Origin: Patiriisocius marinistellae
Lineage (GTDB): Bacteria; Bacteroidota; Bacteroidia; Flavobacteriales; Flavobacteriaceae
DNA: 64,000 bases
Assembly (NCBI RefSeq): GCF_009014635.1
Contig: NZ_BKCF01000001.1
Span: forward strand, 1,240,001-1,304,000
Reading direction: 5' to 3'
In this document: positions 55,737 through 64,000 of the stretch, one piece after another
Numbering within the stretch: position 1 is the first letter of the stretch
Layout of the letters: each line of letters opens with the position of its first letter
Program-made: the position numbers and the translations under genes
Notes under the pieces: model-generated
The model's input: only the letters and a program-made list of their open reading frames with translations
Database searches by the model: none
What the model was told of the DNA's origin: nothing

Positions 55737-56261
55737 ATGTATCAAGATTATAAAAACGTAGAATTAGTAAAGCCAGGTGGACTTGATCTGAAAGATCGTT
55801 TAGTAGGTGTACAACGTGTAACTAAGGTAACAAAGGGTGGTAGAGCATTTGGTTTTTCTGCAATTGTTGTCGTAGGTGATGAAAACGGTGTTGTAGGACA
55901 AGGATTAGGTAAATCTAAAGATGTTGCAAGTGCAATTGCTAAAGCGATTGAAGATGCAAAGAAAAATTTAGTGCGTATTCCTCTAAATAAATCAACATTA
56001 CCACATGAGCAAAAAGGTAAATATGGTGGAGCAAGAGTAAATCTTTTGCCTGCTGCTCCTGGTACAGGAGTTATTGCCGGTGGAGCAGTACGTGCAGTAC
56101 TTGAAGCTGTTGGAATACATGATGTACTTTCAAAGTCTCAAGGTTCCTCTAACCCGCATAATGTAGTAAAAGCTACTTTTGATGCATTATTGCAAATGAG
56201 AAGTGCACAAACTGTTGCGAAACAACGTGGTATTTCTATGGAAAAATTGTTTAAAGGATAA
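55737..56261 (+). CDS. rpsE: 30S ribosomal protein uS5
   Basis: 174 residues; double-stranded RNA-binding-like N-domain ([18 protein letters not shown]) and C-domain with [19 protein letters not shown]. 5 bases after rplR. Confidence 0.99.
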   Translation: MYQDYKNVELVKPGGLDLKDRLVGVQRVTKVTKGGRAFGFSAIVVVGDENGVVGQGLGKSKDVASAIAKAIEDAKKNLVRIPLNKSTLPHEQKGKYGGARVNLLPAAPGTGVIAGGAVRAVLEAVGIHDVLSKSQGSSNPHNVVKATFDALLQMRSAQTVAKQRGISMEKLFKG

Positions 56262-56272
56262 ACAACACTAAG

Positions 56273-56452
56273 ATGGCAAAGATAAAAGTAACAAAGGTTA
56301 AAAGTGCAATTAATCGCACTCAGAACCAAAAGAGAACGCTACAAGCATTAGGTCTTAAAAAAATAGGCCAGACTGTCGAGCATGATGACACGCCAAATAT
56401 TCTTGGTATGGTAAATAAAGTACAACACTTAGTTTCTATTGAAACTAAATAA
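56273..56452 (+). CDS. rpmD: 50S ribosomal protein uL30
   Basis: 59 residues (ATG 56273, TAA 56450-56452), read directly from the sequence: it starts MAKIKVTKVKSAINRTQNQK and continues through ALGLKKIGQTVEHDDTP to VQHLVSIETK. It fills the usual rpsE-rplO position. Confidence 0.95.
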   Translation: MAKIKVTKVKSAINRTQNQKRTLQALGLKKIGQTVEHDDTPNILGMVNKVQHLVSIETK

Positions 56453-56464
56453 GATATCTAAAAA

Positions 56465-56917
56465 ATGGATTTAAGTAACTTAAAACCTGCAGAAGGTTCG
56501 GTTAAAAGACAAGGTAAGCGTATAGGTCGCGGACAGGGTTCTGGTAAAGGAGGAACTGCTACACGTGGTCACAAAGGGGCAAAGTCTCGTTCTGGGTATT
56601 CTAAGAAAATAGGATTTGAAGGAGGGCAGATGCCACTGCAACGTCGTGTGCCAAAGTTTGGTTTTACAAATATTAACCGTAAAGATTATCAAGGAATTAA
56701 CCTTGATAAACTTCAAGAGTTAGTAGATGATAAGAAAATTAAGGATACTATTGATTTTGATACTTTAGTAGGGCTTGGTCTTGCTAGAAAACACGAAATG
56801 GTGAAGATTTTAGGTAGAGGAGAGTTGAAGTCAAAATTAAAAGTAACAGCGCATAAATTTACTGGTACTGCTCAGAAAGCAATTGAAGCTGCTGGTGGTG
56901 AAGTAGTAACATTGTAA
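56465..56917 (+). CDS. rplO: 50S ribosomal protein uL15
   Basis: 150 residues; Gly/Lys-rich N-terminus (GRGQGSGKGGTATRGHKG) and FEGGQMPLQRRVPKFGF. Precedes secY as in most bacteria. Confidence 0.99.
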   Translation: MDLSNLKPAEGSVKRQGKRIGRGQGSGKGGTATRGHKGAKSRSGYSKKIGFEGGQMPLQRRVPKFGFTNINRKDYQGINLDKLQELVDDKKIKDTIDFDTLVGLGLARKHEMVKILGRGELKSKLKVTAHKFTGTAQKAIEAAGGEVVTL

Positions 56918-56930
56918 TCTCTTTGTAAGG

Positions 56931-58265
56931 ATGAAATTTATTGAAACCTTAAAAAATGTTTGGAAAATAGAGGAACTTCGTAATCGTATATTGGTTACGT
57001 TAGGACTTCTGTTAGTGTATCGTTTTGGTGCACAGGTAGTATTGCCAGGTATTGATGCCTCAAAACTCGCTGAATTCTCTGGTAATTTTGATGCTGGTGG
57101 AATTGGTGGTTTATTAAATGCTTTCACAGGAGGTGCATTTGCAAATGCTTCTGTTTTTGCATTGGGTATTATGCCTTATATCTCTGCTTCCATTGTGGTT
57201 CAATTGATGCAGATTGCAGTTCCTTATCTTCAGAAATTACAGAAAGAAGGAGAGAGTGGTAGAAAAAAGATTAATCAAATTACAAGGTGGTTAACTATTG
57301 GTATCTGTTTAATTCAGGCTCCTAGTTATTTATTTGGATTAGAGGCCTTAGGGGTTCCTTCTGCTGCATTTATTCTAGGTAAAACGCCAATGTTTTTTGT
57401 TTCTTCAACTATCATTTTGGTAACAGGATGTGTATTTGCAATGTGGTTAGGAGAAAAGATAACAGATAAGGGTATTGGTAACGGTATTTCAATTCTTATT
57501 ATGGTGGGTATTATAGCAACTTTACCGCTATCATTTGCTCAAGAAGTTGTGTCATCATCTATTATGTTAGTTCTTATAGAATTGGTGATATGGTTTGTTA
57601 TTATACTTTTATCGGTTTTATTAGTTATGGCAGTCAGAAAAATTCCTGTCCAATATGCTCGTAGAACTGCAACTGGGGAGTATGAGAAAAATATTTTTGG
57701 TGCACGTCAATTTATTCCATTGAAGTTGAATGCTTCTGGGGTGATGCCAATTATCTTTGCTCAAGCAATAATGTTTGTTCCAAGTGCATTAGCAGGTATT
57801 GGATTTATTAAGGATACTAGTTTTGGTCAATCTATGCTAGCTATTTATAGTGATATATTTGGCTTATGGTATAACGTAACGTTTGCATTATTGATTATTG
57901 TTTTTACGTATTTCTATACAGCAATTACAGTACCTACTAATAAAATGGCGGATGATTTAAAGCGTAGTGGAGGATTTATACCAGGTATCAAGCCTGGTGG
58001 TGAAACTGCAGAATATTTAGACAAAATTATGTCCCAAATAACTTTACCAGGTTCTATTTTCTTAGCATTGATTGCAATATTTCCTGCAATTGTTGTCAAG
58101 TTTCTAGGAGTTCAACAAGGTTGGGCATTATTCTTTGGTGGAACATCTTTACTTATTATGGTAGGTGTTGCTATAGATACTATGCAACAAATTAATTCAT
58201 ATTTATTGAATCGTCACTATGACGGATTGATGAAAAGTGGAAAGAATAGAAAAGCAGTAGCGTAA
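56931..58265 (+). CDS. secY: Preprotein translocase subunit SecY
   Basis: Channel subunit of the Sec translocon, 444 residues with ten membrane segments. The N-terminal FIETLKNVWKIEELRNRI, plug region (GGAFANASVFALGIMPYISAS as FALGIMPYISAS), and cytosolic loop PVQYARRTA are present. Embedded between rplO and infA, the normal spc operon place. Confidence 0.98.
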   Translation: MKFIETLKNVWKIEELRNRILVTLGLLLVYRFGAQVVLPGIDASKLAEFSGNFDAGGIGGLLNAFTGGAFANASVFALGIMPYISASIVVQLMQIAVPYLQKLQKEGESGRKKINQITRWLTIGICLIQAPSYLFGLEALGVPSAAFILGKTPMFFVSSTIILVTGCVFAMWLGEKITDKGIGNGISILIMVGIIATLPLSFAQEVVSSSIMLVLIELVIWFVIILLSVLLVMAVRKIPVQYARRTATGEYEKNIFGARQFIPLKLNASGVMPIIFAQAIMFVPSALAGIGFIKDTSFGQSMLAIYSDIFGLWYNVTFALLIIVFTYFYTAITVPTNKMADDLKRSGGFIPGIKPGGETAEYLDKIMSQITLPGSIFLALIAIFPAIVVKFLGVQQGWALFFGGTSLLIMVGVAIDTMQQINSYLLNRHYDGLMKSGKNRKAVA

Positions 58266-58345
58266 CTAATATAACTATATTTGAAATGTTGGTATGACTA
58301 TTGCCAATTGTAATAGCATATTAATAATTAAATTAAAATTTCAGA
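58266..58345 (+). promoter_or_regulatory. Possible promoter upstream of infA
   Basis: TATATTTG (58276-58283) fully matches the -7 consensus, but no TTG lies 19-22 bases upstream, since that is secY coding sequence. Inverted repeat TTGG/CCAA follows. A secondary promoter for infA-rpmJ-rpsM-rpsK is possible. Confidence 0.4.
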
Positions 58346-58561
58346 ATGGCAAAACAACCCGCAATAGAACAAGACGGAAGCATAGTAGAAGCATTATCAA
58401 ATGCAATGTTTAGAGTTGAGTTAGAAAACGGTCATATTGTTACAGCGCATATCTCAGGGAAAATGAGAATGCACTACATAAAATTATTACCAGGAGATAA
58501 AGTAAAATTAGAAATGAGTCCTTATGATTTATCTAAGGCTCGCATAACATACAGATACTAA
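58346..58561 (+). CDS. infA: Translation initiation factor IF-1
   Basis: 71 residues, OB fold; [22 protein letters not shown] and [15 protein letters not shown] are characteristic ([20 protein letters not shown], seen as [15 protein letters not shown]). One base before the rpmJ start. Confidence 0.99.
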   Translation: MAKQPAIEQDGSIVEALSNAMFRVELENGHIVTAHISGKMRMHYIKLLPGDKVKLEMSPYDLSKARITYRY

Positions 58562-58562
58562 A

Positions 58563-58679
58563 ATGAAAGTTAGAGCATCAGTTAAGAAAAGAAGTGCCGA
58601 CTGCGTTATCGTACGTAGAAAAGGTAGATTATATGTAATTAATAAAAAGAACCCTAGGTTCAAACAAAGACAAGGATAA
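58563..58679 (+). CDS. rpmJ: 50S ribosomal protein bL36, zinc-free form
   Basis: 38 residues (ATG 58563, TAA 58677-58679), starting [20 protein letters not shown] and ending NPRFKQRQG. Of the Cys-Cys-Cys-His zinc set only one Cys remains (first Cys is Ser, third is Asn, His is replaced), so this is the zinc-independent type. Confidence 0.97.
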   Translation: MKVRASVKKRSADCVIVRRKGRLYVINKKNPRFKQRQG

Positions 58680-58681
58680 TT

Positions 58682-59056
58682 ATGGCAAGAATCGCAGGTG
58701 TAGATATTCCTAAACAAAAAAGGGGTGTAATCGCGTTAACGTATATCTTTGGTATTGGTAGTAGCCGTGCTAAAAATATATTAGAAAAAGCTGGAGTAAG
58801 TGAAGACAAAAAAGTAAACGAATGGAACGATGATGAAATCGGAGCTATTCGTGATGCTGTTGGATCTTTCAAAATTGAAGGTGAATTACGTAGTGAAGTA
58901 CAATTGAATATCAAGCGTTTGATGGATATTGGATGTTACAGAGGTATTCGTCATAGAGCTGGTCTTCCTTTGAGAGGACAACGCACTAAGAATAACTCAA
59001 GGACGAGAAAAGGAAAGCGTAAAACTGTTGCTAATAAGAAGAAAGCAACTAAATAA
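58682..59056 (+). CDS. rpsM: 30S ribosomal protein uS13
   Basis: 124 residues; [21 protein letters not shown] start and [24 protein letters not shown] ([15 protein letters not shown]) end. 2 bases after rpmJ. Confidence 0.99.
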   Translation: MARIAGVDIPKQKRGVIALTYIFGIGSSRAKNILEKAGVSEDKKVNEWNDDEIGAIRDAVGSFKIEGELRSEVQLNIKRLMDIGCYRGIRHRAGLPLRGQRTKNNSRTRKGKRKTVANKKKATK

Positions 59057-59064
59057 CTAGAGAT

Positions 59065-59463
59065 ATGGCAAAGGCAAATCCAAAAGCTAAAAGCACAAAA
59101 AAACGTAAAGTTAATGTAGAGTCTGTGGGTGAAGCACATATTACTGCTTCTTTCAACAACATTATTGTTTCTTTAACAAATAAAGGTGGAGATGTTATCT
59201 CTTGGTCATCAGCTGGTAAAATGGGCTTTAGAGGATCAAAGAAAAACACCCCTTACGCAGCACAATTAGCAGCTGAAGATTGTGCGAAAGTTGCACATGA
59301 AGCTGGAATGCGTAAGTGTAAAGTATATGTAAAAGGACCGGGTAACGGTAGAGAATCTGCTATTCGTAGTATTCATAACTCTGGAATTGAGGTTTCAGAA
59401 ATCATTGATGTGACTCCAATGCCACATAATGGTTGTCGTCCAGCAAAGAGACGTCGCGTTTAA
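59065..59463 (+). CDS. rpsK: 30S ribosomal protein uS11
   Basis: 132 residues; the signature [20 protein letters not shown] and the end [18 protein letters not shown] are standard. Followed by an intrinsic terminator. Confidence 0.99.
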   Translation: MAKANPKAKSTKKRKVNVESVGEAHITASFNNIIVSLTNKGGDVISWSSAGKMGFRGSKKNTPYAAQLAAEDCAKVAHEAGMRKCKVYVKGPGNGRESAIRSIHNSGIEVSEIIDVTPMPHNGCRPAKRRRV

Positions 59464-59660
59464 TTTTAATATATTTGACCCACTTTTTTTAAAAGATGGG
59501 TCTTTTTCTATTTTTTACTGTTCAATTTTGAATGGTCAAGAATTTCAATATTTACGCGGAAACGCAAAATAATTTTATTTATAAATATCAACTGAAGATT
59601 AACGGAACTAGAGGATTAACGTAAGACCTTAATTTAGTTTCACTTCAAAAACACTTAGAA
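59464..59660 (+). promoter_or_regulatory. rpsK-rpsD spacer, candidate S4 leader
   Basis: 197 bases. After the terminator (59475-59507) there is a small GCG-GAAA-CGC hairpin (about 59562-59571) and the word GATTAACG twice (about 59597 and 59613). No clear promoter was found, though one must lie here if the terminator is efficient. In other bacteria S4, the next product, represses its operon through a leader; this spacer is a good place for one. Confidence 0.4.
59475..59507 (+). terminator. Intrinsic terminator between rpsK and rpsD
   Basis: GACCCA (59477-59482) and TGGGTC (59497-59502) pair, the A/T-rich loop adding TTTT/AAAA pairs, then TTTTT. It splits the alpha operon genes into two parts. 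Confidence 0.75.
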
Positions 59661-60266
59661 ATGGCAAGATATACTGGTCCAAAAACTAAAATTGCACGTA
59701 AATTCGGTGAAGCAATTTACGGAGAAGATAAATCCTTCGAAAAAAGAAATTATCCTCCAGGACAACACGGAAATAACCGTCGTCGTGGAAAAAAATCTGA
59801 ATACGCAATTCAATTAGCTGAAAAGCAAAAAGCTAAATACACTTATGGTATTTTAGAAAAGCAGTTTAGAAATATGTTTAAAAGAGCAACTGCACTTCCT
59901 GGAATTACAGGTGAGGTATTGCTTCAATTAGCTGAGTCACGTCTTGATAATGTTGTTTACCGTATGGGTATCGCATCTAGCCGTCCAGCAGCAAGACAAC
60001 TTGTTTCTCACCGTCATATTACTGTGAATGGTGAAAAAGTAAACATTCCATCGTATCAATTAAAACCAGGAGATGTTGTAGCTGTGAGAGAAAAGTCTAA
60101 ATCACTAGAAGCTATTGAGTCTTCATTGTCCAATTCACGTAATGTATATGAGTGGATTACATGGAATACAGAAACAAAACAAGGAACATATGTATCGATT
60201 CCTCAGTTAATCCAAATTCCAGAGAACATAAACGTACAGTTTATAGTCGAATTATATTCTAAATAA
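59661..60266 (+). CDS. rpsD: 30S ribosomal protein uS4
   Basis: 201 residues; [20 protein letters not shown] start, [31 protein letters not shown] region ([14 protein letters not shown]) and S4 RNA-binding domain ([20 protein letters not shown]). One Cys-free N-terminus, the zinc-independent type. Confidence 0.99.
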   Translation: MARYTGPKTKIARKFGEAIYGEDKSFEKRNYPPGQHGNNRRRGKKSEYAIQLAEKQKAKYTYGILEKQFRNMFKRATALPGITGEVLLQLAESRLDNVVYRMGIASSRPAARQLVSHRHITVNGEKVNIPSYQLKPGDVVAVREKSKSLEAIESSLSNSRNVYEWITWNTETKQGTYVSIPQLIQIPENINVQFIVELYSK

Positions 60267-60361
60267 TAAATTATTCATATTGGTATTTAGCCAAAGGATT
60301 TATTAGACTTCTTCAAACTTTTAAATCGCGCAACTAAATAACAATTAAAACGAAGAAAAAT

Positions 60362-61354
60362 ATGGCAGTATTTAATTTTCAGAAGCCTGATAAAGTTATA
60401 ATGATTAATTCTACAGATTTTGAAGGGAAATTTGAATTTCGTCCTTTAGAGCCTGGTTATGGGTTAACAATTGGTAACGCGTTAAGACGAGTGTTACTAT
60501 CATCATTAGAGGGATTTGCAATCACTTCAATTCGTATAGAAGGTGTTGATCATGAGTTTTCAACAATTGCAGGTGTAGTAGAGGATGTAACAGAAATTAT
60601 ATTAAACCTTAAGCAAGTACGTTTTAAAAGACAAATTGATGAAATAGATAACGAGACTGTTACTATTGCTATCAATGGAGGAGACGTATTAACTGCTGGA
60701 GATTTTCAAAAATATATTTCTGGTTTTCAAGTTTTGAATCCAGATTTAGTTATCTGTAATATGGATGCTAAAGTGAATCTTAACCTAGAAATCACTATAG
60801 AAAAAGGTAGAGGATATGTTCCTGCAGAAGAGAATAAAAAAGCAAATGCCCCAATGGGTACTATCTTTACAGATTCTATCTACACGCCAATAAAAAATGT
60901 TAAGTACAGTATTGAAAACTTTCGTGTTGAGCAAAAAACAGATTACGAAAAATTAGTTTTCGAAATTCAAACAGACGGGTCAATTCATCCAAAGGATGCA
61001 TTAACTGAAGCTGCAAAAACTTTGATTCACCACTTTATGTTATTCTCTGATGAGCGTATTACTTTAGAGGCTGATGAGATAGCGCAAACTGAAACATATG
61101 ATGAAGAGTCATTACATATGCGTCAGTTACTTAAAACTAAGTTAGTTGATATGGACCTTAGTGTTCGTGCACTTAACTGTTTGAAAGCTGCGGAGGTTGA
61201 TACATTAGGAGATCTTGTTTCTTTTAATAAAAATGATTTGATGAAGTTTAGAAATTTCGGTAAAAAATCATTAACCGAGCTTGAAGAGCTTGTTAATGTA
61301 AAAGGACTGAATTTTGGGATGGATCTTTCAAAATACAAATTAGATAAAGACTAG
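60362..61354 (+). CDS. rpoA: DNA-directed RNA polymerase subunit alpha
   Basis: 330 residues. N-terminal assembly domain ([21 protein letters not shown]), flexible linker, and C-terminal domain with helix-hairpin-helix motifs ([21 protein letters not shown] as [19 protein letters not shown]). 95 bases after rpsD. Confidence 0.99.
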   Translation: MAVFNFQKPDKVIMINSTDFEGKFEFRPLEPGYGLTIGNALRRVLLSSLEGFAITSIRIEGVDHEFSTIAGVVEDVTEIILNLKQVRFKRQIDEIDNETVTIAINGGDVLTAGDFQKYISGFQVLNPDLVICNMDAKVNLNLEITIEKGRGYVPAEENKKANAPMGTIFTDSIYTPIKNVKYSIENFRVEQKTDYEKLVFEIQTDGSIHPKDALTEAAKTLIHHFMLFSDERITLEADEIAQTETYDEESLHMRQLLKTKLVDMDLSVRALNCLKAAEVDTLGDLVSFNKNDLMKFRNFGKKSLTELEELVNVKGLNFGMDLSKYKLDKD

Positions 61355-61500
61355 TTAAATTTAGTGTGCGATTAAAAGCTTTTGTTTATTTTCGCGCACC
61401 AAAGTTTAATATAACTTTTCAATAATTAAATTTAATCCATCATAATTTGCTCTTCGGAAATTTCCGAATATGGTAGCAAGATGATGACAACTAAAATGTC
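61355..61500 (+). promoter_or_regulatory. Structured spacer between rpoA and rplQ
   Basis: 146 bases. A long-range hairpin GTGTGCGA/TCGCGCAC (about 61361-61402, one G-T pair) encloses a TATTTTCG box resembling a -7 element. Near 61452-61468 lies the perfect 16-base palindrome TTCGGAAATTTCCGAA, built from two opposed copies of the window-wide word. Confidence 0.4.
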
Positions 61501-61974
61501 ATGAGACACGGAAAAAAAGTAAATCACTTAGGAAGAAAAACAGCGCACAGAAAGTCAATGTTGGCGAATATGGCCTGTTCCCTAATTGAACACAAAAGAA
61601 TTAACACTACTGTTGCAAAAGCAAAAGCACTTAAAGGTTTTGTTGAGCCGTTAATTACTAAGTCTAAAGAAGACACTACGCACAATCGCCGTTTAGTAAT
61701 GGCAAAAATGAGACAAAAAGATGCGGTGACTGAACTTTTTAGAGAAGTAGCTGTAAAAGTAGGTGATCGTCCAGGTGGATATACACGTATCATTAAACTT
61801 GGTAATCGTTTAGGTGATAATGCTGATATGGCAATGATCGAGCTTGTAGATTATAATACTATTTACAATGCAGGAAAAGCTACAAAAACTAAATCTACAC
61901 GTCGTAGCCGTCGTGGAGGTTCAAAATCAGCAGCTCCAGCCGTAGCAACAAAAGCTACTAAAGAAGAAGAATAA
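61501..61974 (+). CDS. rplQ: 50S ribosomal protein bL17 with C-terminal tail
   Basis: 157 residues: [20 protein letters not shown] start and the bL17 core to about residue 120, then an extra basic/Ala-rich tail ([17 protein letters not shown] to KEEE), common in Bacteroidota. Last ribosomal gene of the cluster, closed by a strong terminator. Confidence 0.98.
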   Translation: MRHGKKVNHLGRKTAHRKSMLANMACSLIEHKRINTTVAKAKALKGFVEPLITKSKEDTTHNRRLVMAKMRQKDAVTELFREVAVKVGDRPGGYTRIIKLGNRLGDNADMAMIELVDYNTIYNAGKATKTKSTRRSRRGGSKSAAPAVATKATKEEE

Positions 61975-61997
61975 ATGAGGAATCGTTTATAAAATAT

Positions 61998-62032
61998 AAA
62001 GGGATAAACATTTAATGTTTATCCCTTTTTTT
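61998..62032 (+). terminator. Terminator of the ribosomal cluster
   Basis: AAAGGGATAAACA (61998-62010), loop TTTAA, TGTTTATCCCTTT (62016-62028), then T to 62032: a 13-bp perfect stem 24 bases after the rplQ stop. Confidence 0.93.
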
Positions 62033-62083
62033 ATATGACAGTGTTTTATAATACTACATTGTTTAAAAGTTCTAAAAACTGAA

Positions 62084-62115
62084 TTATCATAATAATTACA
62101 ATTCAATTATTTTTG
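62084..62115 (+). promoter_or_regulatory. Candidate promoter of carA
   Basis: TATTTTTG (62108-62115) matches the -7 consensus fully. A TTA (62084-62086) lies 21 bases upstream in place of TTG. The start codon of carA is 25 bases downstream. Confidence 0.55.
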
Positions 62116-62139
62116 TTAAACTCTTTTTGAAAAAAAATT

Positions 62140-63261
62140 ATGAAATACCAAACAAGAAAGAAAGCGCTTATTTTACTTGCAGATGGAACCATATTTTACG
62201 GTAAAGCCGTAGGAGGGAAAGAAGGTTCTTCTTTTGGTGAAGTTTGTTTTAATACAGGGATGACTGGGTATCAAGAAATTTTTACAGATCCATCTTATTT
62301 TGGGCAATTAATGGTGACTACTAATGCGCATATAGGAAATTATGGAGTTAACCATGAGGAAATTGAAAGTGAAGGAATTAAAATTTCTGGACTTATATGT
62401 CGAAATTTTAGTTATCATTATTCTCGTGATTTGGCAGATGATTCTTTAGAGAATTTCTTAGATCAAAATAATTTACTTGCTATAAGCGATGTTGACACGC
62501 GTGCCTTAGTAAGTTACATTAGAGATCATGGTGCAATGAACGCGGTTATTTCTACAGAGGTTGATAATATCGATGGACTTAAAAAACAACTTGCTGCTGT
62601 TCCAGACATGAATGGATTAGAGCTAGCAAGTAAAGTTTCAACAAATGAACCTTATTTCTTCGGAAATGAGAATGCCTCATTTAAAGTCTCCGCATTAGAC
62701 ATTGGTATTAAGAAAAATATTTTACGAAATCTTGCCGAAAGGGATTGTTACATCAAAGTATTTCCATACAACGCATCTTTTGAAGATATGAAAAATTTTA
62801 ACCCAGACGGATACTTTTTGTCAAATGGTCCTGGAGATCCAGAGCCATTAACACAGGCAATAGAGACTACTAAAAAAATTATAGAAACCGGAATGCCATT
62901 GTTTGGTATTTGTTTGGGGCATCAAGTATTAGCATTAGCTAATGGAATCTCAACTTATAAAATGCACCATGGGCATAGAGGGATTAATCATCCTATCAAA
63001 AATTTATTAACTGGAAAAGGAGAGATTACATCTCAAAATCATGGTTTTGCAATTAATAGAGAAGAAGCTGAAGCTCATGCAGATGTTGAGATTACACATG
63101 TACACCTTAATGATCACACGGCTGCAGGAATACGTATGAAATCAAAACCAGTATTTTCAGTTCAATACCATCCAGAAGCTAGCCCAGGACCACACGATGC
63201 TTCTTATTTATTTGACCAGTTTTTAGATAACATTAAAAAGTCGGCAGCAGTTACTAATTAA
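62140..63261 (+). CDS. carA: Carbamoyl-phosphate synthase small subunit
   Basis: Glutamine amidotransferase subunit feeding ammonia to CarB for arginine and pyrimidine synthesis. 373 residues: N-terminal CPSase domain (FGEVCFNTGMTGYQEIFTDP as FNTGMTGYQEIFTDP) and class I GATase domain with the catalytic Cys in FGICLGHQ near 263 and His in VQYHPEASPGP near 345. carB is not adjacent; eno follows. One CTTCGGAAAT word (62658-62667). Confidence 0.97.
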   Translation: MKYQTRKKALILLADGTIFYGKAVGGKEGSSFGEVCFNTGMTGYQEIFTDPSYFGQLMVTTNAHIGNYGVNHEEIESEGIKISGLICRNFSYHYSRDLADDSLENFLDQNNLLAISDVDTRALVSYIRDHGAMNAVISTEVDNIDGLKKQLAAVPDMNGLELASKVSTNEPYFFGNENASFKVSALDIGIKKNILRNLAERDCYIKVFPYNASFEDMKNFNPDGYFLSNGPGDPEPLTQAIETTKKIIETGMPLFGICLGHQVLALANGISTYKMHHGHRGINHPIKNLLTGKGEITSQNHGFAINREEAEAHADVEITHVHLNDHTAAGIRMKSKPVFSVQYHPEASPGPHDASYLFDQFLDNIKKSAAVTN

Positions 63262-63299
63262 TTATAGCACACATTTCCGAAGAGAATTTTTTTTAATAA

Positions 63300-64000
<701 letters not shown>

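Overview
The window reads as chromosomal DNA of a low-GC member of the Flavobacteriaceae (Bacteroidota), probably marine. The pointers are: type IX secretion C-terminal sorting domains on three exported proteins, a SusC/SusD outer-membrane pair, many lipoproteins with a short lipobox, short-form adenylate kinase, Bacteroidota-type promoters (TTG, about 19 bases, TAnnTTTG), and the rplQ-carA-eno order after the ribosomal cluster. No phage, insertion sequence, CRISPR array or plasmid feature was seen. The gene content is mostly housekeeping.

Layout. 1-3.2 kb: 3' part of murF, a tRNA-Val with its own promoter and terminator, and an MlaE/MlaF-type lipid ABC transporter. 3.2-10 kb (minus): lipoprotein alkaline phosphatase, a tight three-gene operon (ketoacyl synthase III-like, methyltransferase, glycosyltransferase) and gcvP. 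10-18 kb: UbiA-like membrane protein, ECF sigma factor with a small zinc-finger-like partner, secreted M28 peptidase, a lipoprotein, an SseB-like protein, an M3 peptidase, and purE/purK. 18-28 kb (plus): adk, a four-helix-bundle gene, obg, two tandem related type IX cargo proteins, a DUF4136 lipoprotein, a TPR protein and mpl, then paiB-like and DUF1569 genes on minus. 28-37 kb: radC, a DUF7033/deacetylase-like gene with a HAD nucleotidase, a three-gene envelope operon, rarA, a rhomboid protease and rlmB. 37-44 kb (minus): lipoprotein, SusD and SusC, then a BamA/TamA-like barrel protein. 44.4-62 kb (plus): the joined str-S10-spc-alpha ribosomal cluster from rpsL to rplQ, including fusA, secY, infA and rpoA. 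62-64 kb: carA and the 5' part of eno.

The most unusual signal is a DNA word, CTTCGGAAAT (or its complement ATTTCCGAAG). I found 19 exact copies between 9971 and 63282. It lies on both strands, in all three reading frames and in intergenic DNA, and is absent from the first 10 kb and from the ribosomal cluster between 44158 and 61451. A composition-based estimate gives well under one copy by chance. This looks like a genome-level signal (uptake, recombination, or protein-binding word) rather than a codon effect.

Other points worth following are candidate RNA leaders inside the ribosomal cluster (rpsJ-rplC with a terminator and an overlapping alternative hairpin; rpsK-rpsD with an internal terminator; rpsN-rpsH; rpoA-rplQ), a perfect 87-bp repeat with a 13-T run in front of both tandem cargo genes, and an in-frame open stretch upstream of adk.
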